Of a DNA stretch of 64,000 bases, positions 34,036 through 42,178 are shown one piece after another; positions within the stretch are counted from its first letter, which is position 1; every line of letters starts with the position of its first letter. The notes under the pieces are model-generated. The model saw only the letters and a list, made by a program, of their open reading frames with translations, was not told the DNA's origin and made no database searches. This stretch comes from Streptomyces cynarae (lineage in GTDB: Bacteria; Actinomycetota; Actinomycetes; Streptomycetales; Streptomycetaceae), in contig NZ_CP106793.1 of the NCBI RefSeq assembly GCF_025642135.1, forward strand, positions 2,215,001 to 2,279,000, in the 5' to 3' direction. Position numbers and translations under genes: made by a program.

Positions 34036-34125
34036 CATCCACCATGTGCTGCGCCTCCCGAGATCAAGTCGGCGGCGGCATCGGATTCTTTGGAGAGAAG
34101 AAGTAGCCGCAGCCCGCGCACCGGG
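34036..34125 (-). ncRNA. Possible short Y-RNA-like RNA B (no tRNA-like domain)
   Basis: It starts with a 26-bp repeat (34100-34125) that matches the 5' ends of RNAs A and C (23 of 26 identical to C), but no TTCGA T-arm follows. Its 5' GTGC-GCG can pair with GCGC-A-GCAC near the 3' end, leaving a one-base bulge, as in a Ro-binding stem. About 90 nt, the size of a classic Y RNA. It is supported mainly by the repeat and its position between two better candidates. Confidence 0.45.
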
Positions 34126-34279
34126 AGGTGCGTGAAGTTGTGGTGTCCAGAGATCGAGGTCGGCGGAACCGACGTTGGTGCTCTGCCCCTGAGCTACACC
34201 GGCCTGTTGTACCGGTGGCGGGACTCGAACCCGCGGCCGCCCCATTATCAGTGGAAGTAGGTCCTGCCTTCGCACCTGG
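34122..34279 (-). ncRNA. Y-RNA-like RNA A with circularly permuted tRNA-like domain (YrlA type)
   Basis: On the minus strand: AGGTGCG-AAG (34268-34277) pairs with CTT-CA-CGCACCT (34126-34137), a bulged helix like the Ro-binding stem. Inside it are a T-arm (34218-34234, GCGGG/CCCGC with loop TTCGAGT), CACCGGT-ACAACAG-GCCGGTG (34197-34217), an acceptor-like stem closed by a 7-nt loop, and a D-arm (34180-34194, GCTC-AGGGGCA-GAGC). The permuted order matches RNA C. A -10-like TAGAGT at 34289-34294 would start transcription near 34281, at the predicted 5' end. Confidence 0.78.
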
Positions 34280-34288
34280 ACGTGCATC

Positions 34289-34294
34289 ACTCTA
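34289..34294 (-). promoter_or_regulatory. -10-like element for the Y RNA cassette
   Basis: TAGAGT on the minus strand lies about 9 nt before the predicted 5' end of RNA A. No good -35 element is visible. Confidence 0.4.
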
Positions 34295-34349
34295 GGAGGA
34301 GTACCGCGGGCCGGGCGAACGAATTAAATTGCGCCGGGAGTTGCCGCCG

Positions 34350-35795
34350 TCAGTCGCGCTTCTGCCGCTTCCAGGGCCCCGTGACGGCCAGCATGATGCC
34401 GGGCTCCTGGATGTTGGCGTACAGGGTCCTGCCGTCGGGCGAGAAGGTGACGCCGGTGAATTCGCTGTACTCCGGCTCGTCCTCGGTGCCGATGTTCAGT
34501 TCGTTGCGGGCGATGGGGTACGTGCGGCCGCTGTCGGTGGCGCCGAAGAGGTGCTGGACGCCCTCGCCGTCCTCGGCGATGACCAGGCCGCCGTACGGCG
34601 AGACGGTGATGTTGTCGGGGCCGTCGAAGCCGCCGTCCTCGGCCGGGTCGGGGTTCACCCCGAGCAGGACCTTCAGGGTGAGGGTGCGGCGCTTCGGGTC
34701 GTAGAACCAGACCTGGCCGTCATGTTGGACGGGGCTCTCCTCGCGTGCGTAGGAGGACACGATGTAGGCGCCGCCGTCGCCCCACCACATGCCCTCGAGC
34801 TTGCGGGCGCGGGTGACCTGGCCGTCGGTGAACTGCTTGCGGATCGAGGTCGTCTTGGCGTCGCGGTCGGGGACGGTCACCCAGTCGACGCCGTACACCG
34901 TGCCGATCTTCGTGGCGCGGGACAGGTCGTCGACGAACTTGCCGCCGGAGTCGAAGCACTTGAAGGCCTGCAGCACGCCCGCTTCGTCCGCGAGGGTACG
35001 CAGCTTGCCGCGGCCGTGCTTGAAGCCCTCCGGCGGGGTCCACCGGTAGAGCAGGCCGTTCGGGCCGGACGCGTCCTCCGTCAGGTACAGGTGGCCGCGC
35101 TTGGGGTCGACCACGACGGCCTCGTGGGCGTAGCGGCCGAGGGCCTTGATGGGCTTGGGGCCGCGGTTGGCGCGGCGGTCCTCGGGGTCGACCTCGAAGA
35201 CGTACCCGTGGTCCTTGGTCATGCCGTTCTGGCCGGCCTTGTCCTCGGTCTCCTCGCAGGTCAGCCAGGTCCCCCAGGGGGTGTTGCCACCGGCGCAGTT
35301 GGTGGAGGTGCCGGCGATGCCGACCCACTCGGCGACATGGTCTTGGCGGACCTCGACGACGGTGCAGCCGCCGGACGCGGCCGGGTCGTAGACGAGGCCC
35401 TCGGTGAGCGGTACCGGGTACTTCCACTGGGAGCGGGGGCCCTTGAGCTCGTGGTTGTTGACGAGGAGGGTGGCGCCGCGGGGGCCGGTGAAGGTGGAGG
35501 TGCCGTCGTGGTTGGACGGGGTGAACTCGCCGGACTCCAGCTTGGTCCTGCCGCTGTAGGTGATGACGCGGTACGAGAACCCGGCGGGCAGGGCGAGGAT
35601 GCCGTCAGGGTCGGGGACCAGCGGCCCGTAGCCGACTCCGCCGTGCGCGCCGGCCGCTTCCGCGCCTTCGCTGTCGGTCTCCGTGGAGGCAAGGGCGTTG
35701 GGAGCGGTGGCGAGGGCGCCGACGCTGCCCGCCAGTGCGACTCCGGCACCGGTGATCGCGGATTTTCTGGCGAAGTCCCTGCGGGTGAGCGACAT
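34350..35795 (-). CDS. PhoX-like secreted alkaline phosphatase (DUF839)
   Basis: 481 residues from the ATG at 35793-35795, with AGGAG 5 nt upstream. SLTRRDFARKSAITGAG is a Tat signal. The mature part has PhoX/DUF839 beta-propeller markers: YSGRTKLESGEFTPSNHDG, LVNNHE, AGGNTPWGTWLTCEET (calcium-iron site region), LGRYAHEAVVVDP, and SPYGGLVIAEDGEG near the end. PhoX enzymes are calcium/iron-dependent monoesterases exported by Tat. A PHO box 69 bp upstream supports induction under phosphate limitation. It is monocistronic. Confidence 0.87.
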   Translation of the reverse strand: MSLTRRDFARKSAITGAGVALAGSVGALATAPNALASTETDSEGAEAAGAHGGVGYGPLVPDPDGILALPAGFSYRVITYSGRTKLESGEFTPSNHDGTSTFTGPRGATLLVNNHELKGPRSQWKYPVPLTEGLVYDPAASGGCTVVEVRQDHVAEWVGIAGTSTNCAGGNTPWGTWLTCEETEDKAGQNGMTKDHGYVFEVDPEDRRANRGPKPIKALGRYAHEAVVVDPKRGHLYLTEDASGPNGLLYRWTPPEGFKHGRGKLRTLADEAGVLQAFKCFDSGGKFVDDLSRATKIGTVYGVDWVTVPDRDAKTTSIRKQFTDGQVTRARKLEGMWWGDGGAYIVSSYAREESPVQHDGQVWFYDPKRRTLTLKVLLGVNPDPAEDGGFDGPDNITVSPYGGLVIAEDGEGVQHLFGATDSGRTYPIARNELNIGTEDEPEYSEFTGVTFSPDGRTLYANIQEPGIMLAVTGPWKRQKRD

Positions 35796-35863
35796 GGTGT
35801 CTCCTGTGACGGTGGGCGTGCCGTGGAGGGTGGCGGACCTCGGGTCGGCGAAACAGTCGCGCC

Positions 35864-35885
35864 CGTGCCTGAACTCCCGTTGAAC
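35864..35885 (-). promoter_or_regulatory. PHO box upstream of the PhoX-like gene
   Basis: On the minus strand two adjacent 11-nt units, GTTCAACGGGA and GTTCAGGCACG, match the Streptomyces PhoP direct-repeat unit GTTCACC-N4, with one and two mismatches in the 7-nt core. They lie 69-90 bp upstream of the start codon of a phosphatase gene, the expected target. Confidence 0.7.
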
Positions 35886-36023
35886 GGCAGCCGACGGCTG
35901 GGCACGTTTTTCCATGAATCCGCAAAGCACAGCTCTGGGCGGGCAGGGCACACACCAAGACCGGGCAATGCCACGGCAACGTCCCGCCCCGTCACCCACC
36001 GAGCGAGGCCACGGCGCCGACGG

Positions 36024-37451
36024 TCAACCCCCCTGCTGCGACCGCGCCTTGAACGCCGCCTTCCTCGCCTCCTTCGCCACCTTCTTGTCCGGGTGCAGAC
36101 GCCCCATCGCCTCCAGGACGTCCGGAGTGGCCGGATGGTCCACCCGCCACGCCGTCGCGAAGAAGCCGCTGTGCTGGGCCGCCAGGCCCTCCACCAGGCC
36201 CTGCAGTTCCTCCGAGTTGCCCTCGGCCGCCAGCTGCGCGGCCACCGTGTCGATGGTCAGCCAGAACACCATCGACTCCGGCGGTGCCGGCACGTCCGCC
36301 GCCCCGCGCTCGGTGAGCCAAACCCGTGCCAGGCCGCCCAGTTCGGCGTCGTCCAGCACCTCGCGCAGCGCGGGCTCCGCCTGAAGTCCGACGAGGGACA
36401 GCGCCTGTTGGCAGCGGAGCCGGCGCAGGGGCGCTCCGGCGTCCGAGCCCCGTGCGGCGGCCAGCAGATCCCGCGCCGCCGTCAGCGGTTCCCGGCGTGC
36501 CAGCCACTGCTCCGTCTCCGCCTGTGCGGCCGCGGGCGGGAACCCCGACGTGCCGTCGAGCAGGGCGTCCGCGCCCTTGTCGGCCAGCTCCCCCACCGCG
36601 GGCGCCGTCATCCCGGCCTCCTGCAGCCTGGTCCGCATCCCGTACAGCCCGAGCGGCGTCAGCCGTACCATCCCGTACCGGCTCACGTCCGCCACGTCGA
36701 CGCCCGCCGTGGACTCGTCCTCGGCGTCGGTCATCAACGCCTCGTCGACCGGCTGGAAGTCGACGAGCCCGATGGGCTCGAGGATCCGGAACTGGTCGTC
36801 CAGCCGCATCATGGCGTCCGAGACCTGCTCCAGGACGTCGTCGGTGGGTTCGCCCATGTCGTCGGGCACGATCATCGACGCGGCGAGGGCAGGCAGCGGC
36901 ACCGCGCTGTCGCCGGGTCCCCCCTCACTGACCGTCAGCACGTAGAGGTTGCCGAGCACTCCGTCGAGGAACTCGGCCTCCGCCTCCGGGTCCCAGTCGA
37001 GGGAGGACAGGTCGATCCCGCCGTCCTCCCCCATGGCGTCGGCGAGCCCGTCCAGCTCGGGCACGCTCGCGTCGGCGAGCACGGCCTCCAGCGCGCCCAG
37101 CCAGACGCCGAGCACGTCGCCCGGGCTGCCGGAGGTGAGCAATGCCAGGTCGGCGCCGGTGGTGACCGTCCCCGCCTCCAGGTCCACGACCTGGACGAGG
37201 CCGGCGTCGACGGCGACCCGCCAGGCCTCGCTCGCGTCGGCGACGGCGCCCTCGCCGGTCAGCCCGAGGACCTCGGCCGCGGCGGGCAGCTGCTCCTCGA
37301 CCAACTCGCCCCCGGGGCCGACGCGTGTGTCCGGTCCGGCCCAGCGGGCGAGCCGGGCAGCGCGGGAGAGCAGCGGTGTGGCGAGCGCGTCCCGTGCGAG
37401 CTCCGCCTCGGAACGCAGCCGGACCGGCGGCAGGAGGGAGCTGTGTGACAT
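36024..37451 (-). CDS. Conserved protein of unknown function (475 aa, acidic, repeat-like helices)
   Basis: The ATG at 37449-37451 has AAGGAG 9 nt upstream. The protein is acidic and helix-rich without signal peptide or membrane segments. It contains LPAAAEVLGLTGEGAVADASEAWRVAVDAGLV near the start, an Asp/Glu-rich middle (about 130-250) and a Lys-rich C-terminal tail (HPDKKVAKEARKAAFKARSQ). The last 150 residues read like HEAT or TPR-type helical pairs. I do not recognise a named family with certainty; similar proteins are common in Streptomyces. It is divergent from the secreted nuclease gene. Confidence 0.75.
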   Translation of the reverse strand: MSHSSLLPPVRLRSEAELARDALATPLLSRAARLARWAGPDTRVGPGGELVEEQLPAAAEVLGLTGEGAVADASEAWRVAVDAGLVQVVDLEAGTVTTGADLALLTSGSPGDVLGVWLGALEAVLADASVPELDGLADAMGEDGGIDLSSLDWDPEAEAEFLDGVLGNLYVLTVSEGGPGDSAVPLPALAASMIVPDDMGEPTDDVLEQVSDAMMRLDDQFRILEPIGLVDFQPVDEALMTDAEDESTAGVDVADVSRYGMVRLTPLGLYGMRTRLQEAGMTAPAVGELADKGADALLDGTSGFPPAAAQAETEQWLARREPLTAARDLLAAARGSDAGAPLRRLRCQQALSLVGLQAEPALREVLDDAELGGLARVWLTERGAADVPAPPESMVFWLTIDTVAAQLAAEGNSEELQGLVEGLAAQHSGFFATAWRVDHPATPDVLEAMGRLHPDKKVAKEARKAAFKARSQQGG

Positions 37452-37762
37452 CGGCTGGGTCTCCTTGGGGGACGTACGTGGTGGCCGAGGGGCGCCCCGA
37501 AACACACTGCTCAGCCTAGACGGATTTCCACCCATGCCGCCCGGTTCATCTCCTGGCCGGAGGCCGTACATGGCCGAAACCTTGACAACTGGCCTGAGAA
37601 CACAGGAGATTGACGCGCGTAGAAGTCGGGGGACAGCTGTTCACTGAGGTTCGGTGCCGTCCGTCGCCTGCTACGCGCGTCGCCACCGCCCCACCGGTCG
37701 CGGCCCCCGGTTCCACGCTCCACTTCGTCCCGGCGCCCACGTATCTCCCCGGAGGGATTCCG
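37452..37762. other. Divergent intergenic region, 475-aa protein / secreted nuclease
   Basis: 311 bp with no gene. A consensus -35 TTGACA on the plus strand at 37582-37587 may belong to the nuclease promoter, though the matching -10 is weak. The sequence GTTCACTGAGGTTCGGT at about 37639 resembles a PHO box but has a 10-bp rather than 11-bp period. Confidence 0.5.
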
Positions 37763-39589
37763 TTGCCGAGCAAGTCTTCCGCGCGGCTCGCCGCGCTCAC
37801 CGTCGCCGCCGTCTGCTCCGCCGTGTCCGGGGTGGTCCTCACCTCTCCCGCGCACGCGGACACCGTGCGCATCCACGACATCCAGGGCACCACCCGGATA
37901 TCACCGCTCGCGGGCCAGAAGGTCACGGACGTGGCCGGAATCGTCACGGGTGTGCGGACCTACGGCTCGTCGAGAGGGTTCTGGATGCAGGACCCCACCC
38001 CGGACGACGACCCGGCCACCAGTGAGGGCGTCTTCGTCTTCACCAGCTCCACCCCGAAGGTCGCGGTCGGCGACGCGGTGACGGTGACGGGCACGGTATC
38101 GGAGTACGTCCCGGGCGGCACCTCGTCCGGCAACCAGTCGGTCACGGAGATCACCAAGCCGACGGTGACGGTCCGTTCCAGCGGCAACACCGTCCCGGCG
38201 CCGGTCGTGATCGACGAGGACTCCGTCCCCGCCGAGTACGCCCCGGCGGGCGACCCGGCCGCGAACGGCTCGATCAACGGTCTGACGCTTCGGCCGTCGA
38301 CGTACGCCCTGGACTACTACGAGTCCCTGGAGGGCATGAACGTCCAGGTCGCCGATGCCCGCGTGGTCACCGCCACCGACCCGTACAGCGAGCTGTGGGT
38401 CACGGTGAAGCCGCACGAGCACGCCAACCGCCGCGGCGGCACGGTCTACGGCTCCTACGACTCCCAGAACACCGGACGGCTGCAGATCCAGTCCCTCGGC
38501 TCGACCGCCGACTTCCCGCAGGCGAACGTCGATGACACGCTCGCCGGCACCACGACCGGTCCGCTGGACTACAACCAGTTCGGGGGTTACACCCTGGTCG
38601 CCGGCCGGCTGGGCACTCTCGAGAGCGGCGGGCTGCAGCGGGAGACCACCCGCAAGCAGGAGCGCGGCGAGCTTGCCGTGGCGACCTACAACGTGGAGAA
38701 CCTGGACCCGTCGGACACCACGTTCGCGGCCCACGCCTCCGCGATCGTGAACAACCTGCAGTCGCCGGACATCGTGTCCCTGGAGGAGATCCAGGACGAC
38801 AACGGCGCCAAGGACGACGGCACGGTCGACGCGAGCCAGACGGTGAACACGCTGATCGACGCGATCGTCGCGGCGGGCGGCCCGAAGTACGACTGGCGCT
38901 CGATCGACCCGGTCAACGACCAGGACGGCGGCGAGCCCGGCGGCAACATCCGCCAGGTCTTCCTGTTCAACCCGCAGCGGGTCTCCTTCACCGACCGGCC
39001 GGGCGGCGACTCCACGACCGCCGTGGGCGTCACCAAGGTGCACGGCAAGGCGCAGCTGACGGTGTCGCCCGGTCGTATCGACCCGGCCAGCGACGCATGG
39101 AAGTCCAGCCGCAAGCCGCTGGTCGGCGAGTTCGTCTTCCGCGGCCGGACGGTCTTCGTGATCGCCAACCACCTCACCTCCAAGGGCGGCGACCAGTCGC
39201 TGCACGCGCAGTACCAGCCGCCGACGCGCAGCTCGGAGGTGCAGCGCCACCTGCAGGCCACCGAGGTGAACACCTTCGTCAAGGACATCCTCGACACGCA
39301 GAAGAACGCAGACGTCATCGCGCTCGGCGACATGAACGACTTCGAGTTCTCCGGCACCGCGAAGATCCTCGAGGGTGACGGCGAGCTGTGGTCGGCGATC
39401 AAGTCGCTGCCGAGGAGCGAGCGGTACACGTACGACTACCAGGGCAACGAGCAGGTCCTGGACCAGATCCTGGTCAGCCCGTCGATCCGCCGCGGCTGCG
39501 ACCTGGACTACGACAGCGTGCACGTCAACTCGGAGTTCCACGACCAGATCAGCGACCACGACCCGCAGGTGCTGCGGTTCCGGCCGTAG
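37763..39589 (+). CDS. Secreted endonuclease/exonuclease/phosphatase-family nuclease
   Basis: 608 residues from a TTG at 37763, chosen because GGAGG lies 8 nt upstream and a signal peptide (SARLAALTVAAVCSAVSGVV then AHA) follows at once. The first third is an OB-like domain seen in ExeM/NucH-type extracellular nucleases (VTDVAGIVTGV, VTVTGTVSEY). The rest is a DNase I-like fold: ATYNVENLDP (Asn/Glu), SLEEIQDD (metal Glu), NHLTSKGGDQ (catalytic His), LGDMNDFE and SDHDPQVLRF (C-terminal Asp-His). It probably degrades extracellular DNA for phosphate and nitrogen. A perfect 11-bp stem terminator follows. Confidence 0.88.
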   Translation: MPSKSSARLAALTVAAVCSAVSGVVLTSPAHADTVRIHDIQGTTRISPLAGQKVTDVAGIVTGVRTYGSSRGFWMQDPTPDDDPATSEGVFVFTSSTPKVAVGDAVTVTGTVSEYVPGGTSSGNQSVTEITKPTVTVRSSGNTVPAPVVIDEDSVPAEYAPAGDPAANGSINGLTLRPSTYALDYYESLEGMNVQVADARVVTATDPYSELWVTVKPHEHANRRGGTVYGSYDSQNTGRLQIQSLGSTADFPQANVDDTLAGTTTGPLDYNQFGGYTLVAGRLGTLESGGLQRETTRKQERGELAVATYNVENLDPSDTTFAAHASAIVNNLQSPDIVSLEEIQDDNGAKDDGTVDASQTVNTLIDAIVAAGGPKYDWRSIDPVNDQDGGEPGGNIRQVFLFNPQRVSFTDRPGGDSTTAVGVTKVHGKAQLTVSPGRIDPASDAWKSSRKPLVGEFVFRGRTVFVIANHLTSKGGDQSLHAQYQPPTRSSEVQRHLQATEVNTFVKDILDTQKNADVIALGDMNDFEFSGTAKILEGDGELWSAIKSLPRSERYTYDYQGNEQVLDQILVSPSIRRGCDLDYDSVHVNSEFHDQISDHDPQVLRFRP

Positions 39590-39604
39590 CCGTCCCTCGG
39601 GCTC

Positions 39605-39637
39605 GGGGCCGGCTGAACACCCCGTCCAGCCGGCCCC
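39605..39637. terminator. Bidirectional stem-loop terminator
   Basis: GGGGCCGGCTG pairs perfectly with CAGCCGGCCCC across an 11-nt loop, between the nuclease gene and the convergent Cys-rich protein gene. Confidence 0.7.
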
Positions 39638-39655
39638 GCCACCAGAGAGTCCCGG

Positions 39656-40317
39656 TCACCGCTTGGGTCCGCCGTTCTCCAGACGCGCCAGTCGGCTCTG
39701 GAACCAGTCGAGCCGGGCCTGGAGCAGGGCCGCCTCGGCGACCAGCTCGGACACGCCGAGATCGGCCGGTGGGGCCTCGGCCCCCGATGCGGCCCGAACC
39801 CGCAGCCCCTCCCCCGCGAGCCGGGCGAACGCCGCGAGCGACAGGGACGTACGGCCGCGTACGCACCCGGCGCACGACGCCTGGAGGACGCGCCAGCCCG
39901 GCCGCCCCCAGCCGGCGTCGGCCAGCGCCGCGGCGGCGCTCCGCACGCGCAGGCGCCGACCGTCATCGTCCGCACCCGCTGGCGCGCGTACCGGAAGCCG
40001 CGTTCGAAGCGGATGTACGCGCCGAGGACCGCGACCTCGAGCAGCACGGCCGCCCGGTGCTCCCCGGTGCACAGCAGCGCCTCCGCCTCCGCGCGGTCGT
40101 GGACGCAGTGGAAGCCGCAGTCGCAGCGGCGGTGCGGCGCGCGGTGCCGCAGGCCGTAGACGCACCGGGCCTCGTCGAGGACCGCGTAGGGCAGCGCGCC
40201 GCCCAGCGACACACCGGTGAACCCGGCCCGGGTGCCGTCCTGGGACAGCACCGGGTGGGCGATCTTGTATCCGGTCGGCGGCTCCGTCGGTCGTTCCTCG
40301 GGGAGCCGCAGTCTCAT
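39656..40317 (-). pseudogene. Cys-rich conserved Streptomyces protein, single-base frameshift
   Basis: From the ATG at 40315-40317 the frame gives a sensible N-terminal half (PPTGYKIAHPVLSQDG, GLRHRAPHRRCDCGFHCVHD, RYARQRVRTMTVGACACG). Near 39940 this frame decays into a Pro/Arg-rich run, while the adjacent frame continues with SAAAALADAGWGRPGW, VLQASCAGCVRG and a coiled-coil end (ALLQARLDWFQSRLARLE) to a stop at 39656. A one-base loss around 39940-39942 explains both halves. The protein would have three CxC/CxxC clusters, suggesting zinc binding; function unknown. Real mutation and sequencing error cannot be told apart here. Confidence 0.7.
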
Positions 40318-40466
40318 CGCGCGACCGGAACCTCTTCGGGGGCGGGTGCCTCCTCGACGGGCTCCGCGATGTCGGCGACGTCGGCGACCCGGAGGTCGGC
40401 CTGTTCCTCATGCACCTGCGGGCGCTCCTCGGCGACCCCGGTGGCGAGTGCCTTGCCCAGCTTCAT
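40314..40466 (-). CDS. Small conserved protein (50 aa), coupled to the Cys-rich protein
   Basis: MKLGKALATGVAEERPQVHEE then an acidic tail rich in Ala/Val/Pro. The ATG at 40464-40466 has GGGAGG 4 nt upstream, and the stop overlaps the next start (ATGA), the pattern of a translated gene. No signal peptide or membrane segment. Function unknown; the coupling suggests it works with the Cys-rich protein. Confidence 0.65.
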   Translation of the reverse strand: MKLGKALATGVAEERPQVHEEQADLRVADVADIAEPVEEAPAPEEVPVAR

Positions 40467-40698
40467 GACGCCTCCCGGCTGTTGGTTACCGTCCCGGCCA
40501 TGGTGACCCACGCGGCCCGATTTGGCACCAGTGCCTGGTCGCCGACGGTCCCGCACCGCGCACCGCGTGGGCCCCTCCCGTGCACTCCGCGCCCCAAGGG
40601 CTCGCTCCACTGGAAGCCCCCCCACTCAAGCATCCCTAATCAATATCCTGTAGGAGAATTAAGTGGAGCTTCACGGTTGAGATGCCGAGACTACTCCC
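40467..40698. other. Divergent region upstream of dapA
   Basis: 232 bp. It contains TCCT-GT-AGGA (40646-40655) in an AT-richer patch about 44 bp before dapA, possibly an operator or part of the promoter; nothing else is recognised. Confidence 0.4.
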
Positions 40699-41601
40699 AT
40701 GACGACCACACTCCTCACCGCCCGTCCCTTCGGCCGCGCGCTGTGCGCCATGATCACCCCCTTCACCGAGGCCGGCGCACTCGACCTCGACGGCGCACAG
40801 CGGCTCGCCGACCTGCTCGTGAGCGAGGGCTGCGACGGCCTGGTGCTGTCGGGCACCACGGGAGAGTCCCCGACCACCACCGACGCCGAGAAGTCCGCGC
40901 TGGTACGGGCGGTACGGGAGGCGGTCGGCGAGCGGGCGTCCATCGTCGCGGGTGTCGGCACCTCGGACACCCGGCACACCGTGGAACTGGCACTGGAGGC
41001 CGAAAAGGCGGGCGCGGACGGGCTGCTGGTGGTCACGCCGTACTACAGCCGCCCGCCGCAGGACGCGGTAGAGGCCCACTTCCGCGAGATCGCCGACGCC
41101 TCGGCACTGCCGCTCATGCTCTACGACATCCCGGGCCGCACCGGCACCCGCATCGAGCCGGAGACGATGATCCGGCTCGCGGCGCATCCGCGGATCGTGG
41201 CGGTCAAGGACTGCGCGTACGACTTCCTCGGCACCCAGAAGGTGCTGGCGCGGACCGAGTTGGCGTACTACGCCGGCTGCGACGAGCACAACCTCGCCCT
41301 CTACGCGGTCGGCGCCGCCGGTTACGTCAGCACGGTCGCGAACGCCGTCCCGCGCCGGCTCCGGTCGGTTCTGGACGCGTTCGACGCGGGGGACACGGCT
41401 CGTGCGGCCCGGCTCCAACAACAGGCCACCCCGCTCATCGACCTGATGATGGCCGCCGGCCTGCCCGGCACGGTGACCGCCAAGGGCCTGCTGGGGGCGC
41501 TCGGCCGGCCCGCGGGCCCGGTCCGCGCGCCGCTGCGGCCCGCCGGCCGCGAGACGGTCGACGGACTGCTGGCGGCGTACGAGCGGCTGGTGACGGCCTG
41601 A
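40699..41601 (+). CDS. dapA: 4-hydroxy-tetrahydrodipicolinate synthase
   Basis: 300 residues. All DapA marks are present: SGTTGESPT (Thr-Thr of the proton relay), TPYYSRPPQ (Tyr), YDIPGRTGTRI (second Tyr and substrate-binding Arg), AVKDCAYD (Schiff-base Lys) and AGCDEHNLALYAVGAAGYVSTVAN. It condenses pyruvate with aspartate semialdehyde, the first committed step of lysine/diaminopimelate synthesis. Unlike the two other DapA-superfamily genes in the window, it keeps the canonical GTTGE loop. dapD lies 0.7 kb away in the opposite orientation. Streptomyces often has more than one dapA copy, so it may not be the only one. Confidence 0.88.
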   Translation: MTTTLLTARPFGRALCAMITPFTEAGALDLDGAQRLADLLVSEGCDGLVLSGTTGESPTTTDAEKSALVRAVREAVGERASIVAGVGTSDTRHTVELALEAEKAGADGLLVVTPYYSRPPQDAVEAHFREIADASALPLMLYDIPGRTGTRIEPETMIRLAAHPRIVAVKDCAYDFLGTQKVLARTELAYYAGCDEHNLALYAVGAAGYVSTVANAVPRRLRSVLDAFDAGDTARAARLQQQATPLIDLMMAAGLPGTVTAKGLLGALGRPAGPVRAPLRPAGRETVDGLLAAYERLVTA

Positions 41602-41698
41602 TCACCACAGAGCGTTCCGCAGCAGGTCCTCGACGGCGTACCGGTCCCCGCTGCCGAGCGGGACCGCCGTGCCCCTTCCGACCCCTCTGGATGCCCGG

Positions 41699-42070
41699 TC
41701 AGCTCCGGGTGATGCAGAAAGGATGTCCAGCCGGATCGGTGAGAACCCGCGCCCTGGCAGCCTCGTGAGGCTGGTGGTCCGGCTTGCCCGCGCCCAGCTC
41801 CAGCAGGCGGGCTTCGGCTTCGTCCAAGTCATCGACCTTGAAGCAGATGTGAAGCTGCTGGGGAACGGTTTGTTCAGGCCAGCGCGGAGCCCGGTAGTCG
41901 TCGACGCGTTGAAAACCGATGAAGAGTCCGTCTTCATGGTTGAGACCGGCGAAGTCGGCGTCCGACTTCGGGTGGGGTTCGAGACCGGTGGCCTGCTGGT
42001 AGAACGCCGCCAAAGCCGGCGGATCAGGGCAGTCGAGGGTTATCGCGACCAACTTCATCTGCAGGGGCAC
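41699..42070 (-). CDS. VOC-family (glyoxalase/bleomycin-resistance fold) protein
   Basis: 123 residues from a GTG at 42068-42070, preferred because GGGAG lies about 5 nt upstream; an ATG at 42056-42058 is the alternative. MKLVAITLDCPDPPALAAFYQQATGLEP and LHICFKVDDLDEAEARLLELGA with DPAGHPFCI are the two beta-alpha-beta modules of a VOC protein. Metal ligands are incomplete by eye, and the specific reaction is unknown. It is monocistronic, on the opposite strand to dapA. Confidence 0.8.
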   Translation of the reverse strand: MPLQMKLVAITLDCPDPPALAAFYQQATGLEPHPKSDADFAGLNHEDGLFIGFQRVDDYRAPRWPEQTVPQQLHICFKVDDLDEAEARLLELGAGKPDHQPHEAARARVLTDPAGHPFCITRS

Positions 42071-42178
42071 GGCATCTCCCAACCGATCGGTGGACTTCCG
42101 CGATGAACAGCCCGGAGGCGGCCGCAGGCCAGAACCTGGCGCCGCCCACTGTCGTCCGGGGCAGGACATGAGCGACAC

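Noticed and set aside
33929..34234. Two ordinary tRNA genes (the T-arm and D-arm sequences look like tRNA on first sight)
   Set aside because: The T-arm comes before the D-arm and the acceptor-like stems are closed by short loops, so there is no 5'/3' end or CCA site. They fit permuted Y-RNA tRNA mimics instead.
37639..37655. PHO box upstream of the secreted nuclease gene
   Set aside because: The two GTTC words are 10 bp apart rather than 11, and the second unit matches the core poorly.
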